A DNA stretch of 64,000 nt from Rhododendron vialii (taxonomy: Eukaryota; Streptophyta; Magnoliopsida; Ericales; Ericaceae), in contig NC_080558.1 in assembly GCF_030253575.1 (NCBI RefSeq), positions 7,078,001-7,142,000 of the forward strand. Reading direction: 5' to 3'. The notes beneath the pieces were generated by a model. The model was not told where the DNA came from, made no database searches, and saw only the letters and a program-made list of their open reading frames with translations. This document shows positions 55,543 to 64,000 of the stretch, piece after piece (the stretch's first letter is position 1; each line of letters begins with the position of its first letter). A program made the translations under genes and the position numbers.

Positions 55543-57487
55543 GTAACGTCTATTTGCTAACCTAACGAATGCAGCAGAAGTAACACTATTCGAAAATAGG
55601 GTGAGAGGGGAGCGCGTTTTGTGGACAATCGACATGGTAACTACAGCGTCTGGAGGGGAGAAAGGGAATCATCCCAACAGTTTTGTCGACGACATGTCAG
55701 AATTCTACCATCCAATTTTTGAAACCTATCTGACACAACATAGTAATGTTAAACAAAGTTGGCTAGAGAGATTGATAATCCCAACATTTTTTATCTGTGT
55801 TCTGAAAGCAAAGTTGGGAAATACTCGTAAAAATAGCCTTATTTTCTGCCATAACTATTAGTAGAACTCTAACCTAGAATTGGATCGAAGTTGGAATTAG
55901 AGAGAGACGTGGCTCAGATCACTGCTTCATTACACCCCGCGAATTGGGTAGAACTTGGAATTAGGGAGGGATGTAAAGAGATATCAACCGATGATGTTTG
56001 GATCAAAATTGCCTCAGTCTAGTTGGATTTCCGGTTTTGGAGGTGTTGCTCTAGGTTGTAAGTCCTAGTCCTTCACCAAGAATATTAATTTTTTTTTTTT
56101 ATAGTAATTTCGGTACCGAACGTGCATGACAGCTGATTGTTTTACTCAAGTCTACTCCTAATATATATGTTGGTGGCTTTATCTTTGTTATGTATGATAA
56201 CTATGATTGCCTTGAAAAGGAATCATTCTGTTTTTTGTTGTTTGGGGAATATGTGATCGTAAATTGTTGGGGTTTACTTCGTGTTGATTTTGTGTTCTTT
56301 TTACGTAGAAGAACATTGATAGTACTATTTTTGGTAGAAGCAAAAATCTTTCAAAACGCTTGTGGACGTTGCTTTACATTTGTTTTATTCTCGATGTCAT
56401 TTGAATGGCGATAAATTTTTTTGTTTTCCTGTTTTTTTTGGCAATTAGGCAGGGCCGATGCATATTCCTTGCTTGGAAACCCAGATGGACCCAACCTCAT
56501 GGTGCAACCCTTAATTGGTTGGAGCTGAATAATCCTATTTGCTTTTACATTACGATACGATATGGTTTGTTAAGTTTGAAAGATAGAGATAGGATTTGAT
56601 CAATTTTTCGCTATTTTAAGTTTTATCTTTAATTTAGGCTGTTAGCTGAGCTCTATTGTAATCATCACATCAGACCTTGATGTCAATGCCGATCGACTCT
56701 CGGTCCTCTCCGTTAATCCATGTGGATCGTTACATTGCATAAGCCTTTTGTTTACAAGTTTGTTGATAGTCCAAATCTTCCACTATGTGTCTGTTTGCCC
56801 TCCATGGCCCCAATTACATGATGCTGAAAAGGAGGCTTGAATTCATTGTAGTTGTGGTATTTCTGCCTTAGTTTGAGTGATTTAGTTGGAAAGGAAATGG
56901 AAGAATGATTCATTTGGATTGAGTACTTTGGCGAGAAATTCATTGTAGTTGTGGTATTTCTGCCTTAGGCTTGAATTCATTTTGATTGGTTCTTTTCACG
57001 TGGTAATTACCGACTTCAGTTATCTGGATTGTGGATCGTATCGATTCGAGGAATGAAAACGAGAATGTGGCACGCTACATGTCTAAATTGTGGTACACGC
57101 TAGGGTTGGTTTTTATAGATAACAAAATCACAACTTACCCATCCAAGGGATGAACATTCAGTTAAAATAAGTATTATTTTCCAAATTATTCATTTAAAAT
57201 ACATTTCTAGGAACATGATGACCACATTTTTATATTATCTCTTGCCAAAATTCCATTTTCTCTAGATTTTTAAATGAATAAGTCGGGAAAAAAATTGCAA
57301 AAAATTGCGGATAGTTTTGGATCTCCATATTTATCGTTTTTGAATGAAAGTATACCATGTTTTGCAACATTCTTACAAAAAAACGTAATTCTCTAGGATA
57401 GTTGCCGATTACATAGCTTAATTAGGACTCATATACAAGAGAGATGCACAAACTTAGTACTGGACGTTTAGTACAAAGTCAATAATT
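55543..57487. other. Decayed F-box flank-like spacer, no gene
   Basis: The segment 56.20-56.64 kb follows the order of the F-box downstream flank (GGAATATGTGATCG, TTGGTAGAAGC, GCAGGGCCGATG). The segment 56.70-56.91 kb repeats 11.09-11.30 kb. Nothing coding is recognised. Confidence 0.5.
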
Positions 57488-57620
57488 CTATAACCACAAA
57501 CGCTTACACACAAACTCATCCACAAGTATAGGGTCCACACAAGTGAACTCCACACTTAATGTGGGATCATGTGAGTGAGTTTGTGTGATCGTGTGTGTGA
57601 GCGTATGTGGTAGTCGCAAT
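57488..57620. mobile_element. Small CA/TG-rich foldback MITE
   Basis: ACCACAAACGCTTACACACA, then on the right TGTGTGTGAGCGTATGTGGT: inverted arms of about 55 bp. Similar in style to the 4.46-4.63 kb MITE. Ends uncertain. Confidence 0.65.
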
Positions 57621-58780
57621 ATTGATAGCTGAGGCTAGCTGTTGCTTGCTTTTTGTGGCAAGCGGCTAGCTGTGCATAGAAAACCTGAACCAAAAGCATA
57701 AGGGCAGTACTTGTTGGGTCATTTTAAGCAAAAATCTCTTTATGGCTACATTGTTTTTGATTCTGTATAGACTATAGAGGGCATTATGGGTATTTAATAC
57801 TCCATAAAGCATATAGTAACTCCATACACTCAGTCAAAACTGCGTTCTTAAAGACCAGCTACGAGCACATAAATGGGGCACATGCCCTGCGTAGATATGT
57901 CTTTGCGATCCATTTCGGATTCTACAAAAATAGTTTTACCCATCCATTTTATTCAAAGAGATTGTCTTATTTTCGGTTGTGCTGTAAACAAATACCAACC
58001 AATCACAGCAGTCCAAAAATGTTCTTGAACGGTCCGGATTATGAGGGGATGAATAGTTATTTTAGTATAAAAAAGTGGTTAGAAGTTAGTTGGACGTATA
58101 ATATGAATCACCCCTCTCTAATGGTGAATTCTAAAATAGAACCAAAGAGTCCTATATATTAACTAACTTTCCCTCCAACTTATTTTCCCCTGACTTAATT
58201 CAATTATCTACTATTTTCGTTAAAAAATAATTATAGTGTTTGCCAAATGAAGACTTTAAAAAAAATTGAAAATTTATCTTTTATTTTTAACTTTCATCCA
58301 ATTTTTTCCACCATAATTCGTAGGCTAATTTATGAATTTGAGAATGATTGTGTAGCGACAAAAAATATGGAAAATTAGTTACAAGGACGGTAAAATAGTT
58401 TTCAGTGGAGATCTTTCAACTTTTTGAATTTTTTAGCCTTTTACATGTTTTCACGGACAAAACTACTGCAGGGTACCCTAGAATTTTAGGCACTTTTATA
58501 GGGTACATTTGTCTTTATATTTGATTGCAAAATGTGTTTGTCCTTGAACTTGTAAAATATAAATGTGGGGTTTTTTTGGTAAGTCTCCCCCAAAAATATT
58601 TGGTGTGAACTGATAGCAACAACATATTTGGTGTCATTGGAATTTGGAGTAATTTTTTTAGAGCCGTTGCCCCAATTTATAGCCGTTCAACGCCATATTC
58701 CCCGCTTTTGTCCACATTGAATAATAGCCCCACAGTTCTCTCCCCACCTATTGGCTTCTTTCAATTTGTGTCGACTGAAA
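57621..58780. other. Spacer, includes partner of 27.37-27.52 kb
   Basis: The part 57780-57960 matches 27370-27520 (AAAGACCAGCTACGAGCACA). The rest is AT-rich with no gene. Confidence 0.55.
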
Positions 58781-59010
58781 CCCAAAAACGACTCCGTTCC
58801 GAAACGTGAATAAGAACTTATTTTTTAATAAGACAATTTCAAGCTCAAAAATGATGAATTTATTGAAATCTAAAAATATGCAATATGGATCTTGTTTAAA
58901 AGATCTCAATGCAAAAAAAATCAAAAAATTATTTTTCATTTATATTATTTTTTAGTTTGAAAATGTGAAATAAGTACTTATTTTTTAAGAAGGTGTTCTG
59001 GAACAGGCTC
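58780..59010. repeat. AT-rich repeat related to 270-500
   Basis: AAAAATATGCAATATGGATC and GTGAAATAAGTACTTATTTT link it with the first repeat of the window. Followed by a C-run (59026-59039) and CT microsatellite (59040-59063, 59082-59103). Confidence 0.5.
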
Positions 59011-59028
59011 TCAGAAAGTCTGAAACCC

Positions 59029-59063
<35 letters not shown>

Positions 59064-59109
59064 ATCGACTCGGTCGTCTCTCTCTCACTCTCTCTCTCTC
59101 TCTACACCC

Positions 59110-60700
59110 ATTTTTTGCTAAATTCTAAAAAAGGAATTTGTTAATAGATTAGTGGCCCAAAATAACATTTTGGACCTTGGTTGAATTAGGCCTTGATTAA
59201 TTTAGGTCTTTGGTCGAATATATAGTGGGCCTATTCTTAGATCTGTTCGGCCCAATGAAGTAAAAGCCCAAATTAGGTTCAGGTCTTGACCCAACTAATC
59301 AAAATTCGGACTAGTTTTTCAGGCCTATTTAGACCAATTAGGCCAAGATTCGTTTTTCAGGTCTTGGCCCAGTTTTTTTGGGTTTATTCAGGCTTGAAAA
59401 TAGAGAAGTCAAAAATGCCTAGAAGGTTCTCTCCAGCAAGCTAATTTTGTGAGACCTAGAACCTGCTCAAAGGCCTAAAAGGTTCTTTCTAGCAAGCTGC
59501 TCACAAGCAGCTCAAAGGTCTAGAACTTGCTCAAAGGTCTAGAAGGTTCTCTCTAGCAAGCTGCTCACAAGCAGCTTAAAGGCCTAGAAGGTTCTCTCTA
59601 AACAGCTCACAAATAGCTCAATCAGGCCTGCACAAGTTGTTCACAAGCAGCTTAACTAGGCCTGCTTGGTCTTATGTTGCAGGAAAAGAGGGCACAAGTT
59701 TCAAGGGTTCTCTTTATCTTGAATGTTCTTGTAGAAGGAACCACCTTAGAGCCGATTAAGGTAAAAAATGGCTGAAAAGTCTTCTCTTTTACAAAAAAGT
59801 TTCAAGTTTTAGCCTTAAAAGGTCCCAAAAATCTATTTTTAGCAAGCATCCATGCAAAAATAGGCGATTTCAGGCCTGAAAAAAAGTTGTTGTCAGGCCT
59901 AAAAATGCAGTTGAAGGTTTAGAGTAAGGAGCAAGGCTTGGGCCACGAGGCAGCCATGCATGAAGACCTGTGAAAGCAGCTCAAGGCCTGGAACTTTGCC
60001 TACAAATACCAGAACGGAAGGCCTTAGCAGAGGTCCCTGACCAATTAAGCCCACGGCCTACTCTAATTATCCTTCAATTACTTTTACTTTCCAACAAAGT
60101 TTGTACTCAATCTAGCCAAGCCTAGATTTTATTTCATTTCCTTATAACCAAACTTTGTTAAACCGTTAATGGAGTCCTTTTAATTCTGTTTTAGGCCTTT
60201 CTACTTTTCTTTTCATTTTCTAACAATGGTTAGAAAATTTTTAAGTTCTTTTCGTTAAGGCAAACCACAAACATGCTCACAGTTTTACCCTTAAGCCGTG
60301 CACTTTCGTTCGATTAGAAGTCAGATTGAGGTTTCAGGCCTTGATACAAATTTGGGTACCAATCTTGCCCTGGCACGCCTGCGATTCCAAGCCGATTTGG
60401 TTTTGACACTTTTTGTGGAAAACACTCTCATCATTCATCTCTTCGGCGACATATTTGCAGATTCCGGCGACATATTTGCATAAACAGCGACCTTTGCATA
60501 TTCCGGCCAGTTTCAGGCGAATAAAAGGTAACTCCGGTCGTACCTTTTCTGGTAATTTCAGTTGGGTTCGATGATGTTTGATGATGTGGCATTTATAGCC
60601 ATAGTCATTTGGGGACGGATATATTCCAAATCCATCTTTGCTATTTTTCATCTCCATTGGAACGCTGATTTTTACATCTGGGGATGGAAAGTGACTATCT
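59110..60700. other. Repeat-rich spacer, perhaps LTR-derived
   Basis: Imperfect tandem words AGGTTCTCTCTAGCAAGCTG and CTCACAAGCAGCTCAAAGG recur three to four times at 59.42-59.66 kb. A CCTACAAATACC word near 60.0 kb and the general texture resemble an LTR promoter region, but I found no terminal repeats, primer-binding site or coding region. Confidence 0.35.
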
Positions 60701-60880
60701 ATCCCCCGTTGGACTTGATCTGAGAATGGTCATGGACTCATGGGTAGGTGTGCTGAGAAAGTGTATATTTGTTACAAGGGTAACTTAGCGGAAAATTTTA
60801 TTTTTTTCCATGTGAAATGAGAAAGAAAAACGTATGTACAAAAGTCCTTGCACAACGATCGAACTGGGTCCAGTGAGAAC

Positions 60881-61277
60881 TAGGTCAGTCAATAGGCCGG
60901 ATCCGATTCGGATCCGGATCCGAAAAGATCAAATCCGATAAGACTCGAATCCGATAGTGGTAATCCGGATCCGAAAACTTTTTTTACTTCAAAAATTTTA
61001 GCAAAAAAATATAATTTTTTTTTAAAAAAAATTTTTAAATTTTAAAATAAAAATACAACTTCTTAAACATTTTTTTTTTCAAAATAAAAAATTTACTGTT
61101 TTTTAAAAAAAATTTAAAAAATTTAAAAAAAATAAAGTTCGGATTCGGATTGATAACGGATTTAATCCGATCCGATCCGTATTTGAATTACCGGATTCGG
61201 ATTATCGGATTATCGGATCGACATTATCGAATCCAGATCGGATTTTTCGGATCAGATCCGGTCCATTGACAGGCCTA
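60881..61277. mobile_element. Small hAT-like element with GGATCCGAAT ends, 397 bp
   Basis: Ends TAGGTCAGTCAATAGGCCGG and, reversed, TAGGCCTGTCAATGGACCGG. Perfect 8-bp duplication GTGAGAAC (60873-60880, 61278-61285). Subterminal CCGGATCCGA/TCGGATCC repeats and an A/T-only middle. The paralogous stretch at 27.83 kb reads GTGAGAAGC without the insert. Confidence 0.9.
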
Positions 61278-61323
61278 GTGAGAACCTTTTCTTTTCTTTT
61301 CTTTTTTCTCCTATGGTGAATAG

Positions 61324-61602
61324 TAGAGCTTTAAACAAGCCGATCCGAGCTACGTCGAGTTCGAGTTCTGCTCATTCATTAAACAAGCCAAAAAATTGAG
61401 GTTGATCTTGGCTCGAGCTTTAACGAACTGAGCTCCTAACAAGCAAAGTTTAATCATTTACTAAACGGACCTATTTAATCGAGCCGAGTCGAAAACTCGA
61501 GCTCGAGCTCACTAGTTTAGTAGCCAAGCCGAACGTTTCAAGAGCTCGAGCTCACTAGTTTAGTAGCCAAGCCGAACGTTTCAAGAGCTGCTCGCAGTCC
61601 TA
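61324..61602. mobile_element. Small hAT-like element with CGAGCTCGAG words, 279 bp
   Basis: Begins TAGAGCTTTAAACAAGCC and ends GCTCGCAGTCCTA. Flanks GTGAATAG and CTGAAAAG each differ by one base from the empty paralog GTGAAAAG at about 27.89 kb, so they form an aged 8-bp duplication. Contains a 45-bp tandem duplication (GAGCTCGAGCTCACTAGTTT twice, 61497-61585). Confidence 0.8.
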
Positions 61603-61743
61603 CTGAAAAGCAACAATATCATTAATTAGAGTACAAATGTCCTTTGCGTATCGCCCCTTTAATTGAAAGGAAATGCGTTTACCCGACGGTTCCTCCGTTC
61701 ACTCTCATTCCTCCCGTCTCCTTTTCCGTCAGGTTTTTGAGAA

Positions 61744-61843
61744 ATGGCGGTGGTTTGCTCCGGTTATTTCTCTCTCCTCGCCCCCTTCTCCGGCTTCTTT
61801 GGTGGTATCAGAAGAATCAATTGGCCTCGAGTCCAAACTACAG
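61744..61843 (+). other. Candidate first exon, targeting-peptide-like
   Basis: ATG frame MAVVCSGYFSLLAPFSGFFG then a basic stretch, ending at ACAG|GTAAAT, a good donor. A possible last exon near 63223-63271 reads YRLPPLDTDNSLSWL and stop after AAATTGCAG, but the phases do not join directly, so at least one exon would be missing. Not recognised; a small plastid protein or a decayed gene are both possible. Confidence 0.35.
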
Positions 61844-61849
61844 GTAAAT

Positions 61850-63439
61850 ACAGCTTTAAGGATAGCATTGGATATGTTTTGGGGTTGTGAAAAATATCCA
61901 TCTTGAGCTCAATCAATCTCTAGATCTTGAATAATAGGCATGAAAATAAGAATGTTTTTGCCTTCTGCATCATTAGCAAGAGTGAAATAGGCATTCAAGT
62001 GGGATGAATTAACAAAGTGAGTTGCATAATAAAAAACAAATATGTATTAAACCAATTTTAGTACATATCAAGACATTGTAGAGTGTCCCTATACAATAGT
62101 TTTAGGGTAGTCAAGGGCTATGTATTAAACCACTTGTAAGATAACTATATTTTTTTCCCTGTTGGTACTTTTGAATCAAGGGTGTTCCAGTGAACACCCC
62201 AAGGTTAAGGTCTAGCTAACATCGACTTCTCATTTACCCTGCTGTGTTTGGATCAACGATTTGTAGATGGATTTGTTGTTTGCGAAGGGATATCCCCCTG
62301 ATCAATTTGTCTTTTCCTTCAACACCCCCTGCTTACGAATTCTTGATCCAAGTACAAGATTATGATGACAAATAAGCTAGGCATGTATATCATGAAAATT
62401 TTTGGTATTATTCACCAATTATTTTGGTGCTAGTTTATTTTTTTTCATTGGCAATTTGAAAGATAACGTAAGGCTGGCACTCGTTTGGAAATTCGAACTG
62501 TTTTCTTCATGTCAGTTGGTTGGACAGTTGATGATTTTGATTCTGTGTGGGTTATATGCAATGCCTTCATTCTTCAACAGCCATCAATTGGTTCTTATAA
62601 TTGGAGGATTTAGAATGTGAGAAAAGTGTTACCGTCACTTATCACCCTAGGTTACAATGCTAACGGCTGTCTATATTCATGCAATGTCTTTGTATTCCTT
62701 GGTTGTGTTGCTTTGCATGTTGAATTCCTCTCTTAAATGGTGGACCTGCATGCAACTGAGTTTGAGAATTGTAGCATGAACTTAGTTGCTTTGCCGTGTT
62801 GATATTTTGGTGAGAGCTATGAATATTTAAGGTGTAGTTACGGAGATGGGTACCAGAAACATAATTGAAGTTTTGAGATTTTGTGGCTGTTTTGAATTTT
62901 GTGGATTCTTAGTATGGATTTTTTACGTTGGGATTTTATGATGATTTTTTTTTTTTTTTGATATATCTGTTAATCTATTCAAAGCATTTTGAACCTTGGA
63001 AAACTATGTTTTTGAGGTTTCTCCCCAACCCATCAATGAGACATCAGATCACAACTTAAAATTGAATCCATCTCCTGCCTTTATACAGAAATTACTACCT
63101 TTCGGAATTTTTACTTAGGGTTCAAGACTTGAAATTATAATTGCCCCCTCTGTTCTTGACTTGAATTGCCATTCTTTTCTAAATTTCTAAGTATCAGTGC
63201 TTTGCAACTCACAAATTGCAGTACAGGTTGCCTCCTTTGGATACTGATAATTCACTTTCTTGGCTGTGATAGATGAGGCGGAGTCTTTGTAATCTGTAAC
63301 GGTAAGAAATGGGTTTGCCATGTTTTCATCATACTGTAACAATCCCTTTGGCCAAAAAATATCTGCATCATATCATTACCACTAAATTTTTTGCCTTTTT
63401 ATTTGGTTGTTTCTTTTGCTCTTTTTTTTACATGTGAAA
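61850..63439. other. Spacer or intron of the candidate gene
   Basis: AT-rich, no clear coding stretch except the candidate end near 63.22-63.27 kb. Consistent with intron sequence of a plant gene but unproven. Confidence 0.4.
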
Positions 63440-64000
63440 AGATTGTTCACAATTTTTTTTCCTGTGTGTATTGACAGCCTCTATGGAACATCCCGTGTAG
63501 TCTATTCACATTCTTTGTTCCACTGATGTTGTGGAGCGCGTACCTTGGTCTATGTTCGATAGCAAGTGGTACGGTTCTAACAAGTGAAACACAAAGATAC
63601 CTATAGACGTGACTTTTCTCACATTCCAGACGAATGGGGAAGCCACAAAGACGGGTAAGTTGTTGACTGCTCTTGACCATCTATGGATTCCAAGGTTCCT
63701 CGCATATGAGGACAGAAGTAGAGTACATCAAGTAGTGGTTAAGCGCCTCCCATCCCTTTGTATTCAAGAAATGTTGGACCGAGTAGTTGGTGAAACATGT
63801 ATGTGAACTCTTAACAAAGATAAAATAATGTACTTGAAGACGAAGAGTACTTTTCAACAAGTTTTCAAGCAAGTCTTCTGATAGTTCTTGTTTACAATAT
63901 TTATTTCAATCTTGTTTTTTAACTGTTTTGTAACCAATAAAAGTGATTGTTGAGCAGGGGCATCTCGAAGGCCATTCAATATCTCCATGAAGGAGAAATT
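63440..64000 (+). pseudogene. Fragment of the unrecognised gene (copy B), runs off the window
   Basis: Inverted partner of 29578-30215. Matches include CATTCTTTGTTCCACTGATG, GACGTGACTTTTCTCACATT and GAGCAGGGGCATCTCGAAGG. The block ending CACAAAGACGG is followed by GTAAGTTG, a canonical donor that is altered in copy A. The reading is interrupted in several places. The last exon start GGCATCTCGAAGGCCATTCA lies at the window edge, so the gene continues beyond it. Confidence 0.5.

Noticed and set aside
61800-61815. TGGTATCAGA as a retroelement primer-binding site
   Set aside because: The match is short, lies inside a plausible exon and has no LTR end before it, unlike the site at 32.25 kb.
1-64000. 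Intact transposase, reverse transcriptase, NLR or kinase genes
   Set aside because: I looked for their typical motifs among the longer translations and saw none; all mobile elements here appear non-autonomous or relics.

Overview
This is a stretch of an AT-rich flowering-plant (eudicot) nuclear genome. It has long AT-rich spacers, GT-AG introns, many MITE and hAT-type insertions, LTR relics, a tRNA-derived SINE, and above all a local cluster of intronless F-box genes. I cannot place the species more closely from sequence alone.

The backbone is a birth-and-death cluster of F-box proteins with an F-box-associated (FBA) domain, the family that includes CPR1/CPR30-like and At3g06240/At3g23880-like proteins and, more distantly, the S-locus SLF/SFB genes. 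Four copies look intact (starts at 1421, 26008, 38329 and 48066). Three are nearly full length but broken: 19516 (two in-frame stops), 22314 (one stop) and 33376 (one frameshift). One is a shattered relic (42.35-44.6 kb). Several are only pieces: C-terminal fragments at 2.9, 41.3 and 50.4 kb, a 3'-flank module without a gene at 24.9 kb, an inverted one at 15.4-16.4 kb, and a promoter without a gene at 36.4-36.9 kb. The repeating unit is about 0.6 kb of promoter, a 1.13 kb CDS, and 1-1.5 kb of 3' flank. The youngest visible duplication is 38.3-40.6 kb versus 48.1-50.4 kb.

Left part (1-20 kb): F-box gene 1, a 1.06 kb hAT-like element, a decayed BRCT-domain gene piece split by a second hAT-like element, a SINE with a 14-bp target duplication, a six-exon gene joining an HMG box to a plant-specific domain (12.7-14.9 kb), an inverted F-box 3' module, a perfect-looking foldback MITE and a Tourist-like MITE. 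Middle (19.5-50.6 kb): the main F-box cluster, cut by a solo LTR, Mutator-like and foldback MITEs, hAT-like elements and an LTR relic. Right part (50.9-64 kb): a 4.65 kb composite hAT-like element with long CGTGCC arrays, repeat-rich spacers, two small hAT-like insertions whose empty sites survive as a paralogous copy at 27.7-27.9 kb, and a fragment of an unrecognised gene that also occurs inverted at 29.6-30.2 kb.

If expressed, the intact F-box genes would each act as substrate-recognition subunits of SCF (SKP1-Cullin-F-box) ubiquitin ligases. They share a conserved promoter block and a TATA-like box about 73 nt before the ATG, so the MATERNPI-type subgroup is probably regulated together. 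Nothing here forms an operon or a multi-gene pathway. The interest lies in how the cluster and its mobile elements have been duplicated, split and recombined.
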